NCBI RefSeq assembly: GCF_030316845.1
Contig: NZ_JASZYS010000011.1
Coordinates: forward strand, 124,001-188,000
Source of the DNA: Variovorax davisae
GTDB lineage: Bacteria > Pseudomonadota > Gammaproteobacteria > Burkholderiales > Burkholderiaceae_C
Direction: 5' to 3'
Length of the DNA stretch: 64,000 nucleotides
This document shows positions 24,799-36,379 of this stretch, in pieces. The position numbers and the translations under genes were made by a program. Numbering within the stretch: the first letter of the stretch is position 1; every line of letters begins with the position of its first letter. The notes beneath the pieces were generated by a model, which was not told where the DNA came from, made no database searches, and worked only from the letters and a program-made list of their open reading frames with translations.

Positions 24799-26487
24799 CT
24801 ATTCCTTCGGTGCGGCCGAGGGCAGGGCGGCATGGGCGCCGCTGGCATCGCCGACCAGGCGCTGGATGTCGCCGCCCTCGATGCCGATCTCGCGCAGCAG
24901 CTGGTCGACCAGCGGCGCCTGGGCCCGGAAGCGCAGCGCCGAGTTGACCAGCCCGTCGGCGAAGCCGCCGCCCTCGCCATTGCGCCCGCCGTCGCCCGAC
25001 GAACCACCGAGTCCGTCCACATGCAGGATCTTGATGCCCTCGATGCGCTCCAGCGGCCGCACCGATTCGCGGATGATCGCCTCGGCCTTCTCGACCAGCT
25101 TCATGCGCAGCGCCGACATCCGCGCCTCGGGCGACAGCATGTTGTGCGACTCGTTCATCATGCGCGCCGCCTCGGCCTCGATCTCGGCGCGCACCCGCAT
25201 CGCCATCGAACGGATCTTGTCGGCGTCGGCATCGGCCTCGGCCTGGGCCCGCACCGCGGCGCCGCGGGCGGCGCTGGCATCGCTCTCGGCCTGCGCCGCG
25301 GAGGTCAGGCGCAGCGCATCGCGCTCGGCCACCTGCTGGGCGCCGATCAGGTCGATGGCCTTCTTGCGCTCGGCCATTTCGACCTCGCGCGCGGTGAACA
25401 CCTTTTCTTCGGCCGACACCGCCAGCGCGCGGGCGACCTCGGCCTCGGCCTGGGCCTCGCTCTGGGCCTTGCTCTCGCGCGCGACCGAGATCGCGCGCTG
25501 CTGCTCGGCGAGCTCGAGCGACATGCGCCGTTCGATCTCGGCGCCCTGGATCGCGCGCTCCTTGCCGATGCGGTCTTCCTCCAGCGTCTGCTCGGAGCGG
25601 ATGCGGGCCTGGTCGATGCTCTGCTTGGCGGCGATCTGCGCCGCTTCGGCGTCCTGCTCGCGCTGGGCCCGCTCGGCCGACACTTCGGCGCGCTGGCGGG
25701 CGCGCGCGATCTCCAGCTCGCGCTGCTGCGCCAGGCGCGCATGCTCGCCCTCGCGGTCGATGTCCAGCGACAGCTTCTCGGCTTCGAGGTTCTTGTTGCG
25801 GATGGCGATCAGCGTGTCCTGCTCGACGTCGTTGCGCTGCTTCTTGCGGTGCTCGATCTGCTCGGTCAGCCGGGTCAGGCCCTCGGCGTCGAAGGCATTG
25901 CTCGGGTTGAAGAACTCCATGCCGGTCTGGTCGAGCTGGGTCAGCGAGGCGGCTTCGAGTTCGAGGCCGTTCTTGGTCAGGTCTTCGGCGACCGCATCGC
26001 GCACCCGCTTGACGTAGGCGCCGCGCCGTTCGTGCAGTTCTTCCATCGTCATCTCGGCGGCCGCCGTGCGCAGGGCGTCGACGAACTTGCCTTCGACCAG
26101 TTCGCGCAACTGGTCGGGCTCCAACGTGCGCAGGCCGAGTGTCTGCGCCGCGGCCGCCACCGCCTCCTCGCTGGTCGCCACCCGGACATAGAACTCGGCC
26201 ATCACGTCGACCCGCATCCGGTCCTTGGTGATCAGCGCCTTGTCGCGGCCGCGGCTGACCTCCAGGCGCAGCGTGTTCATGTTGACCGGGATCACGTCGT
26301 GCACGATCGGCAGCACGAAGGCGCCGCCGCCCAGCACCACCTTCTGGCCGCCGAGGCCGGTGCGCACGAAGGACCGTTCCTTGGAGCTGCGCAGGTAGAG
26401 CCAGTGCAGCAGCCAGACCGCGATCGCCACGACGATCGCGACGACGATCAGCGCGAGGATGAAACTTCCGAATTGAGCGCCTGACAT
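24799..26487 (-). CDS. Flotillin-like SPFH protein
   Basis: 562 residues. An N-terminal helix (FILALIVVAIVVAIAVWLLHWLYL, about 8-31) is followed by an SPFH domain (about 40-230; FVRTGLGGQKVVLGGGAFVLPIVHDVIPV, LEVSRGRDKALITKDRMRVDV) and a long alanine/glutamate-rich coiled coil (about 230-430) with repeated EA-x-A patterns, as in flotillins and YqiK. Flotillins scaffold membrane microdomains. Its place inside a transport and catabolic operon suggests it organises the importer or its enzymes at the membrane, which is inference. It lies 15 bases after the TIM-barrel gene. Confidence 0.9.
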   Translation of the reverse strand: MSGAQFGSFILALIVVAIVVAIAVWLLHWLYLRSSKERSFVRTGLGGQKVVLGGGAFVLPIVHDVIPVNMNTLRLEVSRGRDKALITKDRMRVDVMAEFYVRVATSEEAVAAAAQTLGLRTLEPDQLRELVEGKFVDALRTAAAEMTMEELHERRGAYVKRVRDAVAEDLTKNGLELEAASLTQLDQTGMEFFNPSNAFDAEGLTRLTEQIEHRKKQRNDVEQDTLIAIRNKNLEAEKLSLDIDREGEHARLAQQRELEIARARQRAEVSAERAQREQDAEAAQIAAKQSIDQARIRSEQTLEEDRIGKERAIQGAEIERRMSLELAEQQRAISVARESKAQSEAQAEAEVARALAVSAEEKVFTAREVEMAERKKAIDLIGAQQVAERDALRLTSAAQAESDASAARGAAVRAQAEADADADKIRSMAMRVRAEIEAEAARMMNESHNMLSPEARMSALRMKLVEKAEAIIRESVRPLERIEGIKILHVDGLGGSSGDGGRNGEGGGFADGLVNSALRFRAQAPLVDQLLREIGIEGGDIQRLVGDASGAHAALPSAAPKE

Positions 26488-26502
26488 GGATCTGGTCTCC
26501 TG

Positions 26503-27333
26503 TTATCTCGTCATTCCAACGAAGCGACGCGTGGTCTCGGTGAGGGCCACCTCGGTCGGCAGCCGCTCCATCGAACTCGCGCCATAGAAGCCGTGGCACG
26601 CGGGGCAGCGCGCGAGCACGTACTGCGCGTCCTCGGGGGTGGCGATCGGGCCGCCGTGGCACAGCACGATCACCTCCGGGTTTACCGCCTGCGCCGCCGC
26701 CGCCCAGGCGTTGATCCGCGGCACGCAGTCGGCCAGCGTGAGCGCGGTGCCGGCACCGATCGCGCCACCGGTCGTGAGTCCAAGGTGGCACACCACGATG
26801 TCGGCCCCGGCCGCCGCCATGGCACGCGCATCGGCCTCGCAGAACACGTAGGGCGTGGTCAGCAGGTCGAGCGCACGGGCGCGGGCAATCAGCTCGACCT
26901 CGAGCCCGTAGCCCATGCCGGTCTCTTCGAGGTTGGCGCGGAAGACGCCGTCGATCAGCCCGACGGTCGGAAAGTTCTGCACGCCCGAGAAGCCCAGCGA
27001 CACCAGCCGGGCCAGGAATTCGTCGGGAATCATGAACGGGTCGGTGCCGTTCACGCCGGCCAGCACCGGCGTGTGCCGCACCACCGGCAGCACCTCGCGC
27101 GCCATCTCGCAGACGATCTCGTTGGCGTTGCCGTAGGCCAGCAGGCCGGCCAGCGAGCCGCGCCCGGCCATGCGGTAGCGGCCCGAGTTGTAGATCACGA
27201 TCAGGTCGATGCCGCCGGCCTCCTCGCACTTGGCCGACAGGCCGGTGCCGGCGCCGCCGCCGATGATCGGCCGGCCGGACTCGATCTTGGCGCGCAGGCC
27301 GGCCAGCAGGGTCGAGCGGGAGATGCGTGGCAT
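26503..27333 (-). CDS. PEP-hydrolase-family TIM-barrel protein (C-terminal half of Tm-1-like proteins)
   Basis: 276 residues. The family signature is visible: RPIIGGGAGTGLSAKCEEAGGIDLIVIYNSGRYRM, GRGSLAGLLAYGNANEIV, PVLAGVNGTDPF, GFSGVQNFPTVGLIDG and CHGFYGASSMERLP. The family (PF09370 as I recall) includes a phosphoenolpyruvate-hydrolase-annotated group and the C-terminal TIM barrel of the plant virus-resistance protein Tm-1. Its enzymatic reaction is not established. The gene follows, after 24 bases, the one encoding the other Tm-1 half (UPF0261), so the two products likely act together. Confidence 0.88.
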   Translation of the reverse strand: MPRISRSTLLAGLRAKIESGRPIIGGGAGTGLSAKCEEAGGIDLIVIYNSGRYRMAGRGSLAGLLAYGNANEIVCEMAREVLPVVRHTPVLAGVNGTDPFMIPDEFLARLVSLGFSGVQNFPTVGLIDGVFRANLEETGMGYGLEVELIARARALDLLTTPYVFCEADARAMAAAGADIVVCHLGLTTGGAIGAGTALTLADCVPRINAWAAAAQAVNPEVIVLCHGGPIATPEDAQYVLARCPACHGFYGASSMERLPTEVALTETTRRFVGMTR

Positions 27334-27357
27334 GGGCGGTTTCCTCCTCGTGGGCCT

Positions 27358-29594
<2,237 letters not shown>

Positions 29595-29595
<1 letters not shown>

Positions 29596-30413
29596 CAGTG
29601 CCTGCTCCCCATGTAGATCGCCTGCACCTGCGCGTCGTTCTCGATCTCGGCCGGCGTCCCGGTGCGCAGCACCCGGCCGTTGTGCATCACGGTGACTCGG
29701 TCGACCACGCGCAGCGCGATGTCGAGGTCGTGCTCGATCAGCACGAAGCTCATGTGGGCCGGCAGCGAAGCGAGCAGGGCGACCAGTTCGCGCCGCTCGA
29801 CCGGCGACAGGCCGGCCGCCGGCTCGTCGAACAGGATCAGCCGCGGCGCGCCGGCCAGCGCCATGCCGATCTCGAGCTGGCGCTGCTGTCCGTGGGCCAG
29901 GTTGGCCACGCGCTCGTCGGCGATGTGGCTCAGGCGCGCCCGTTCGAGCAGGTCGCGGGTGGCGCGGGTCGAGGCGTGGCCGGCGCGCGCCCGCAGGAAG
30001 CTGAAGCGGCCGCTGGCCACCCCGCGCACCGCCAGGAACAGGTTGTCGCGCACCGTCAGGTCGCGAAACAGCAGCGAGGACTGGTAGGTGCGCCGCAGCC
30101 CCTTGCGGATGCGGTCCTGCGGCGCCAGTTCGGTGATGTCCTCGCCGAAGAAATGGATGCGCCCCGCCGTCGGCGGGAAGTCGCCCGTGACGGCGTTGAA
30201 GAGCGTGGTCTTGCCGGCCCCGTTGGAGCCGAGGATCGCGTACTTCTGCCCCGCCGCGACGGTCAGCGACACGTCGTCGACCGCGCGCAGGGCGCCGAAG
30301 GCGCGCGTCACCCCGTCCAGCCGCAGCGCATCGCCCGAGAGCAGCTGCGCGCCGGCGCCGGAAGCCGCGCCGCCGCGTGCGGCGCCGGGCTTGAGCGGGG
30401 TGATGGTGGCCAT
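29595..30413 (-). CDS. LivG-type ABC transporter ATP-binding protein
   Basis: 272 residues. After an alanine-rich start, the ATPase domain (about 30-265) has Walker A (LGSNGAGKTTL), a Q-loop RRTYQSS, the signature region (LAHGQQRQLEIGMAL, an LSGGQ variant), Walker B (LILFDEPAAGLSP) and the H-loop (LIEHD). It pairs with the LivF-type ATPase encoded next to power the Liv-like importer. It begins 13 bases after the binding-protein gene. Confidence 0.92.
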
Positions 30414-30426
30414 GCCTGTCGCGGTC

Positions 30427-31680
30427 CTACGTGCGGCAGTCGGGGACGTCGCGCGTCCCGAGGCCCATCTTCTTGAAGTCCGCCTCCGGCAGGCCCAGCG
30501 TCTGCGAGATGTTGGGCACCTGCTTCACGACCTTGTTGTAGAACGAGCCGTCGGGTGCCTTCGTCACTTCGGTGATGTAGGTGGTGCCGACGCCGTTGCG
30601 GTTGGCGTCGATCTTGACGTCGCCGGCCGGGCCCTTGAAGTTGGTCTTCTGCAGCGCATCGCGGTAGGCCTTCTGGCCGTTCGACAGGTCGCCCTTGACC
30701 GCATCGAGGCCGTCGAGCGCGGCCTTGGTGTTGATGTAGTACAGGTAGGCGAACAGCGACGGGCTCGGGAAGCCGTCCTTGAAGTTGGCCTTGTAGTCGG
30801 CCACGAACTTCTTCCACTCGGGGGTGTCGATCGAATCGGCCATCGGCCCGGCGGACGCGGTGCCGAGCAGCGACTCGCGCCGCTTGCCCTTGAAGTTCAG
30901 CACCGTCTGGTCGACCGTGATCGAGCCGCCGACCATCGGCTTGTCGCCGCCGGCCTGCTCGTACTGCGTGAGGAAGTTGACCGCGTCCGAGCCGCCCAGC
31001 ACCACCACCAGCGCGTCGACGTCCTTCGGGATCTTGGCGATCACCGAGGCGTAGTCCTTGGTGCCCAGCGGCACCCAGGCCTTGTCGACCACCTTGCCGC
31101 CCTTGGCGCAGTAGCTGGCCATGAAGCCCTGCACCTGCGAGTAGGGGAAGCCGTAGTCCTCGGCGATCAGGAAGGTTTTCTTGTAGCCCTTGGAGAGCGC
31201 ATGCTCGCCCAGGCCCACCATCCACTGCGCGCCTTCGGTGTTGAAGCGGTAGAAGTTCGCCGCCGGGTCGCCCAGCGTCGCTGCCTGCGCGCCCGACGAA
31301 CCGTTGATGAAGGTGATGTTGGGCTGGGTCTTGGCGTAGTTCTTGACCGCGATGCCTTCGTCGCCCGACAGCGGGCCGATCATGATCTGGACCTTGTCCT
31401 GCTCGACCGCCTTGCGCGTCGAGTTGACCGCCTTGTCGGGGGTCGCGTCGGACGACACCTTGACGAATTCGATCTTCTTGCCCCCGGCCATGCCGTTCTT
31501 TTCCTTCAGCGCCAGGTCGGCGCCGCGCATGCCGTCCTGCCCGGGCGCCGCGAACGGTCCCTCCAGCGACGCCAGCAGGCCGATCTTCAAGGTCTCCTGG
31601 GCCTGCGCGAGGCCGCCCATCGTGACCATCACTGCGGCAGCCACGATGCTGCGCCCGAACACTGTCTTGCCTCTGCTCAT
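30427..31680 (-). CDS. Liv-type periplasmic substrate-binding protein
   Basis: 417 residues. A signal peptide (SIVAAAVMVTMGGLAQAQ) precedes a type I periplasmic-binding fold (Peripla_BP_6): TLKIGLLASLEGPFAAPGQDGMRGADLALKEKNG, MIGPLSGDEGIAVKNYA, FINGSSGAQA and a VVLGGSDAVNFLTQY segment. It would capture the substrate for the LivHMGF-type importer; the ligand is unknown and, given the neighbours, need not be an amino acid. ATG 31680 follows a GGAG site and is preferred over a start 12 codons upstream. Confidence 0.92.
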   Translation of the reverse strand: MSRGKTVFGRSIVAAAVMVTMGGLAQAQETLKIGLLASLEGPFAAPGQDGMRGADLALKEKNGMAGGKKIEFVKVSSDATPDKAVNSTRKAVEQDKVQIMIGPLSGDEGIAVKNYAKTQPNITFINGSSGAQAATLGDPAANFYRFNTEGAQWMVGLGEHALSKGYKKTFLIAEDYGFPYSQVQGFMASYCAKGGKVVDKAWVPLGTKDYASVIAKIPKDVDALVVVLGGSDAVNFLTQYEQAGGDKPMVGGSITVDQTVLNFKGKRRESLLGTASAGPMADSIDTPEWKKFVADYKANFKDGFPSPSLFAYLYYINTKAALDGLDAVKGDLSNGQKAYRDALQKTNFKGPAGDVKIDANRNGVGTTYITEVTKAPDGSFYNKVVKQVPNISQTLGLPEADFKKMGLGTRDVPDCRT

Positions 31681-31696
31681 GTCTCGCTCCTTCTTT

Positions 31697-32851
31697 TCAT
31701 CGATGAATGCGGCCACGGCCGCGGGGGGTGAAAGAGGCGCCCAGACGATGGCGCAGGCCCTGCCAGAGGCCCAGCAATCCGTCGGGGGAAAACAGCACGA
31801 TCGCGAGGAAGACCCCGCCGATCACGAGATTGAAGCGTTCGCGGTCGACCAGGTCGATGGCGAAGTTCTGCAGCAGCACGAACACGATCGCGCCGACGAA
31901 GGCACCGATCGGATGCTTCATGCCGCCGAGCACGGCGATGATGAGGATGTTGATCATCGCGCCCACACCCACGGTGCCGGGCGAGATGCGGCCGTTGTAC
32001 CAGACCATCAGCACGCCGCCGACCGCCGCCAGCAAGCCCGCCACCGCGTAGGCCGCCACCCGGTGCGCCGTGACGTCGAAGCCCAGCGCCTGCATGCGGC
32101 GCGGGTTGTCGCGGATGCCCTGCAGCGCGATGCCGAAGGGCGCGCGGACCAGGTGCTTGACGAAGAAGTAGCCCGCCAGCGCGCAGGCCAGCACCAGGAA
32201 GTAGAAGGGCATCGGCTCGTGCAGGTCGAGGCCGAACACGGTCGGCGGCGCGATCCGGCTGAAGCCCTGGAAGCCGTTGAAGACCGTGTAGTTCTGCTGT
32301 GCGAGGTAGAAGAAGGCCACGCCCACCGCGAGCGTGATCATGATGGTGTAGATGCCCTCGGTGCGCACCGACAGCCAGCCGATGGCCGCGGCCACCACGG
32401 TGGCCAGCGCGAGCGCGACGACCAGCGCCAGCCACCAGGGCCAACCCAGGCTGATCGCCAGGTTGCTGCTGCTGCCGAAGATCGCCAGCATGTAGGCGGC
32501 GAAGCCGGCGACCGTCATCTGGGCCAGCGACACCATGCCGCCGTAGCCGCCTAGGAAGGTGAGCGACAGCGCGATCAGGCCCAGCGCCAGCGACTGGGCG
32601 CCGATCTGGAAGGTGAAGAAGGGCGTGGCCACGAAGGGGTAGCCGACCACGAACACCAGCACCAGCAGGTGGCGCAGCCGGATGGCCGCGAGCGCCCGGC
32701 GCCACCAGGCCATGGCGGGTGCCGACGCTGCGGCACCGGCGCCAAGGGGCAGGGACGGCATCGGCACCACTGCGGACCCGCGGCCGCCGCGGGCCGCCGC
32801 GGCCGCGCCCGCCGACCCGCCCATCGCCCGCCGCCAGCGTGCCGCGCTCAC
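31697..32851 (-). CDS. LivM-type ABC transporter permease
   Basis: About 384 residues with the BPD_transp_2 pattern of eight to ten helices: FLGGYGGMVSLAQMTVAGFAAY, TEGIYTIMITLAVGVAFFYLAQQ, IRDNPRRMQALGFDV and FVGAIVFVLLQNFAIDLVDRE. It forms half of the importer channel. The start is uncertain: GTG 32851 overlaps the livH-like stop (GTGA), but ATGs at 32824, 32761 and 32713 are also in frame, and the residues before the last are low-complexity. The binding-protein gene follows after 16 bases. Confidence 0.88.
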   Translation of the reverse strand: MSAARWRRAMGGSAGAAAAARGGRGSAVVPMPSLPLGAGAAASAPAMAWWRRALAAIRLRHLLVLVFVVGYPFVATPFFTFQIGAQSLALGLIALSLTFLGGYGGMVSLAQMTVAGFAAYMLAIFGSSSNLAISLGWPWWLALVVALALATVVAAAIGWLSVRTEGIYTIMITLAVGVAFFYLAQQNYTVFNGFQGFSRIAPPTVFGLDLHEPMPFYFLVLACALAGYFFVKHLVRAPFGIALQGIRDNPRRMQALGFDVTAHRVAAYAVAGLLAAVGGVLMVWYNGRISPGTVGVGAMINILIIAVLGGMKHPIGAFVGAIVFVLLQNFAIDLVDRERFNLVIGGVFLAIVLFSPDGLLGLWQGLRHRLGASFTPRGRGRIHR

Positions 32852-33792
32852 TGGCTCTTCCCCATCAGCCCGCGCGGCTTGAAGGCCAGCGCGATCACCA
32901 TGATCACGAAGGTGAAGACCACGCTGTAGGTCGGCGCGTAGGCCAGACCGAACTGCTCGGCCAGGCCGATCAGCAGCGCGCCGATCGCCGCCCCCACGAC
33001 GCTGCCCATGCCGCCCACGATCACCACCACCAGCGAGGCCAGCAGGTAGCGCGTGTCCTCGCCGGGCGAGATCGACAGCGCCGTGCCGCCGACCACGCCG
33101 GCCAGCCCGGCCAGTCCGGCGCCGATCGCGAAGGTCAGCGCGAAGACCCGCTGCACGTTGACACCCGAAGCGGCCAGCATCGCGCGGTCGTCGACGCCGG
33201 CGCGGATCATCATGCCGATCCGCGTGCGCGCCAGCAGCAGCCAGAGGCCGACGCCGATCACGATCGAGGCCAGCAGGACGAACAGGCGGTAGGTCGGGAA
33301 CTTGGCGACCAGCGGCAGCGTGGTCGAGCCGTAGATCCACGCCGGCGGATCGAAGGTGTAGATCTCGGCGCCCCAGATCCACAGCATCAGGTCGGCCAGC
33401 ACGATCGACAGGCCGATCGTGACCAGGGTCTGGCGCAGGTCCTGGCCCTGCATGTGGCGAAACACCAGCACCTGCATCAGCAGGCCCATCAGCGCCGCGG
33501 CGAGGAAGCCGGCGATGACCGCCAGCACCCAGGAGCCGGTGCGCTCGCCGACGAACCATCCCACGTAGGCGCCGAAGAGGTAGAGCGAGCCGTGCGCCAG
33601 GTTGACGTTGCGCATCAGGCCGAACACCAGGGTGAAGCCGCTGGCGACCAGGAAGTAGAGCGACGCCAGGGTCAGGCCGTTCAGGAAGGTCTTGAAGAAC
33701 AGGGTGTGGTTGTCCGAGATCGCCCAGACCACGAACACCGCGATCGGCACGCCGAAAAGCAGCCAGAGGGCGAGGCCTTTCCTGTTTCTCAC
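32848..33792 (-). CDS. LivH-type ABC transporter permease
   Basis: 314 residues starting with GTG. Helices and loops fit LivH: FLNGLTLASLYFLVASGFTLVFGLMRNVNLAHGSLYLFGAYV at the N-terminus, the cytoplasmic coupling segment TRIGMMIRAGVDDRAMLAASGVNV, and GVVGGTALSISPGEDTRYLLASLVVVIVGGMGSVVGAA. It partners the LivM-type permease. The GTG start overlaps the stop of the upstream amidohydrolase gene (GTGA), and its stop overlaps the next start. Confidence 0.9.
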   Translation of the reverse strand: MRNRKGLALWLLFGVPIAVFVVWAISDNHTLFFKTFLNGLTLASLYFLVASGFTLVFGLMRNVNLAHGSLYLFGAYVGWFVGERTGSWVLAVIAGFLAAALMGLLMQVLVFRHMQGQDLRQTLVTIGLSIVLADLMLWIWGAEIYTFDPPAWIYGSTTLPLVAKFPTYRLFVLLASIVIGVGLWLLLARTRIGMMIRAGVDDRAMLAASGVNVQRVFALTFAIGAGLAGLAGVVGGTALSISPGEDTRYLLASLVVVIVGGMGSVVGAAIGALLIGLAEQFGLAYAPTYSVVFTFVIMVIALAFKPRGLMGKSQ

Positions 33793-35072
33793 GCAGCGCG
33801 CTCCCAGGCCCGCCGCGAGGCGATCTCGGGCGCCTTGGCGAACTCGCCGTCCTTCATCACGGCGAGGATGCGCTTCGGGTCGCGCAGGATCGACAGGTTG
33901 GCCAGCGGGTCGCCGTCGACCAGCATCAGGTCGGCCAGGTAGCCGTCCTTGATGCAGCCGAGCTCGTCGGGCCGCATCATGATCTGGCCGCCGTACAGCG
34001 TGGTCGAGCGGATCGCCTCCATCGGCGTGAAGCCCAGGTACTTGACGAAGAATTCGAGGTCGCGCGCGTTCTGGCAATGCGGCGTGAAGGCAAAACCGTA
34101 GTCGCCGCCGGGCAGCACCCGGATGCCGCGCTTGTGCATCTTCGCGAGCGACACCACCGCGGCTTCCCACTCGGCCTCGTAGCCCATGCCGACCGCCATG
34201 TCGTGCGTGACGCCGTAGGGCTCGGCCTCGTACAGCATGGCGTAGAGGATCGCGATGCCCGGCGCCACGAAGACCCGGTCCTTGGCGGCTTCCAGCATGT
34301 CGATCGCCTCGTCGTCTACGAAGCTGGCGTGGTAGATCAGGTCGATGCCGTGGCGCAGCGCCTGCTTGACGCTCTCGGACGAGCGCGCATGCGCGATGCC
34401 GCGCTTGCCGCGGATGCGCACCTCGCGCATCGCGGCCGCGACCTCCTCGTCCATCATCCAGGTGGTCTCGGACGGCGATTGCGGCGTGAAGTTGTCGCCC
34501 GACAGGTTCATCTTGACCGAGTCGACGCCGTACTTCAGGAACAGTCGCACCGCCTTGCGCATCTCCTCGGGCCCCGAGATGTTGACGCCGAAGCTGAACT
34601 CGGGGAAGGGCAGGTGAGGCAGCGTCTCGTCGCCGAGGCCCCCGACCACGGTGATCTCCTGGCTGGCTGCGAGATAGCGCGGGCCCGGGATCTGCCCGGC
34701 GTTGATCGCGTTGCGGATCACGACGTCGAGCCGCGGCTTGGCGCAGGCGGCGCCGACGCAGGACGTGAAGCCGGCCTCGAGGTAGCGCCTGGCGACCTTG
34801 GCGCACCACAGCACGTGCTCCTCCAGCGGCAGGGTCTGGATCTCGGCCAAGGTGGCGGCGTCGTTCCAGGAGAAATGGGTGTGGGCCTCGCACATGCCGG
34901 GCATCAGGGTGGCGCCGGCGCCGTCGATCACGGTGGCGCCGCCGGGCGCGATCGGCGCCGTGCTGCGGCCGACCTGGCGGATGCGGTTGCCGCGCACCAG
35001 CACGCTGCCGGTGTAGGGGTTCTGCCCCGTGCCGTCGAGGATGCGGACGTTGGTGAAGACGACATCGGCCAT
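33789..35072 (-). CDS. Metal-dependent amidohydrolase (copy 1 of tandem pair)
   Basis: 427 residues of the amidohydrolase/imidazolonepropionase-like superfamily. The first metal motif is His64-x-His66 (EAHTHFSWND); further histidines occur in GIAHARS and LIYHASF, and the catalytic Asp in LPGGDYGF. Flanking beta-strands form the usual composite domain (VVFTNVRILDG at the start, GYLADLMLVDGDPLANL near the end). It hydrolyses a C-N bond of a linear or cyclic amide. It is closely similar throughout to the next upstream gene, so the pair arose by tandem duplication. It lies 12 bases after that gene. Confidence 0.9.
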   Translation of the reverse strand: MADVVFTNVRILDGTGQNPYTGSVLVRGNRIRQVGRSTAPIAPGGATVIDGAGATLMPGMCEAHTHFSWNDAATLAEIQTLPLEEHVLWCAKVARRYLEAGFTSCVGAACAKPRLDVVIRNAINAGQIPGPRYLAASQEITVVGGLGDETLPHLPFPEFSFGVNISGPEEMRKAVRLFLKYGVDSVKMNLSGDNFTPQSPSETTWMMDEEVAAAMREVRIRGKRGIAHARSSESVKQALRHGIDLIYHASFVDDEAIDMLEAAKDRVFVAPGIAILYAMLYEAEPYGVTHDMAVGMGYEAEWEAAVVSLAKMHKRGIRVLPGGDYGFAFTPHCQNARDLEFFVKYLGFTPMEAIRSTTLYGGQIMMRPDELGCIKDGYLADLMLVDGDPLANLSILRDPKRILAVMKDGEFAKAPEIASRRAWERAA

Positions 35073-35084
35073 GGGCTTCTCCTG

Positions 35085-36377
35085 TCAGGCCGTGGCCCAG
35101 CGCGTGGTGCGCGCCGAGCGCAGCGGCGGCGCGCGGTGGAACTCGCCGTCCTTCATGACGGCCATGATGCGGGCCTTGTCCTGCAGCACCGTGATGTCGG
35201 CCAGCGGATCGCCGTCGATCAGCAGGATGTCGGCCAGGTAGCCTTCGCGGATGTGGCCGAGCACCTTGCCCATGCGCATCATCGGACCGCCCCAGGCGGT
35301 GGCCGACAGCAGCGCTTCCATGGGGCTCATGCCGACGTACTTGACGAAGTATTCGAGGTCCTTGGCGTTGGTGCCGTGCGGCGTCCAGGCGAAGCCGTAG
35401 TCGCCGCCGGGCAGGATGCGAACGCCGCGCCGGCGCAGCGCGCGCATGCTCTCGACCGCCGCCTCGAGCTCGCGGTGGTAGCCCATCTTCTTCGTCACCT
35501 CCGGCGTCAGGCCCCACTGGCTCGCGTGATGGGAGGTGTTGATGAGCCAGGCCAGTCCCGGCGCGATGAAGTGCTCGGTCTTGTGGGCCTCGAGCATGTC
35601 GAGCGCCTCGGTGTCGGTGAAGCTGGCGTGGTAGATGACCTCGATGCCCTGCTTGACGCACTGCTTGATCGACCAGGTGGAGCGCGCATGCGCGGCGACG
35701 CGCTTGCCCCAGGCCTTGGCCTCCTGCACGCAGACCGTGATCTCTTCCTCGGTGAACTGGCTCATCTCGCTCGGCATGCCGGTGATCGACTCGCCCGAGA
35801 GATTGATCTTGAGCGAATCGACCCCGTACTTGGCGAACATCCGCACGCAGCGCCGCATCTCCTCGGCGCCGCTGACGATCGCGCCGAAGGCGAACTCCGG
35901 CTGCGGCAGGTGCGGCCGGGTGGTGTCGCCCAGGCCGCCGGGCACGGTGATCTCCTGGCTGGCCGCGAGGTAGCGCGGCCCGACGATGGTGCCGTCGTTG
36001 ATCGCGTTGCGGATCACGACGTCGAGCCGCGGCTTGGCCGTGGCGGCGCCGACGCAGCTGGTCCAGCCCATGTCGAGGTAGCGCTTGGCCACCTCGGCGC
36101 ACCACAGGATGTGCTCCTCCGGCGGCATGCGCTGGATGGCGTCGAGGCTGGGCTGGTCGTTCCACGAGAAATGCGTGTGGGCCTCGACCATCCCGGGCAT
36201 CAGGAAGGCGCCGGCGCCGTCGATCACCTGCGCCCCGGACACCGGTGCCGGCCGCGCCCCGTAGCCGGTCTTGACGACCCGCGCGATGCGGTTTCCCTGC
36301 ACCAGCACGTCGCCGCTGAAGGGCGCCTCGCCGCCGCCGTCGAAGATCCGCACGTTGGTGAAGAGGACGTCGGCCAT
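35085..36377 (-). CDS. Metal-dependent amidohydrolase (copy 2 of tandem pair)
   Basis: 430 residues with the same plan as its neighbour: VLFTNVRIFDGGG, the H-x-H motif in EAHTHFSWNDQ, RVAAHARST, VIYHASFTD and LPGGDYGFAWTPHG. Long blocks are shared with copy 1 (TSCVGAA-AKPRLDVVIRNAIN, GPRYLAASQEIT). Differences cluster around residues 205-225 and 300-320, where the substrate pocket may differ, hinting at two related amide substrates or sequential steps. It starts 2 bases after the alpha/beta hydrolase gene. ATG 36377 is preceded by a purine-rich stretch inside the upstream coding end. Confidence 0.9.
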   Translation of the reverse strand: MADVLFTNVRIFDGGGEAPFSGDVLVQGNRIARVVKTGYGARPAPVSGAQVIDGAGAFLMPGMVEAHTHFSWNDQPSLDAIQRMPPEEHILWCAEVAKRYLDMGWTSCVGAATAKPRLDVVIRNAINDGTIVGPRYLAASQEITVPGGLGDTTRPHLPQPEFAFGAIVSGAEEMRRCVRMFAKYGVDSLKINLSGESITGMPSEMSQFTEEEITVCVQEAKAWGKRVAAHARSTWSIKQCVKQGIEVIYHASFTDTEALDMLEAHKTEHFIAPGLAWLINTSHHASQWGLTPEVTKKMGYHRELEAAVESMRALRRRGVRILPGGDYGFAWTPHGTNAKDLEYFVKYVGMSPMEALLSATAWGGPMMRMGKVLGHIREGYLADILLIDGDPLADITVLQDKARIMAVMKDGEFHRAPPLRSARTTRWATA

Positions 36378-36379
36378 GG

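Noticed and set aside
30427..33792. Branched-chain amino acid uptake as the function of the Liv-type genes
   Set aside because: The operon's enzymes point to another ligand; Liv-type importers often carry aromatic or amide compounds, so livFGHMK symbols were not assigned.
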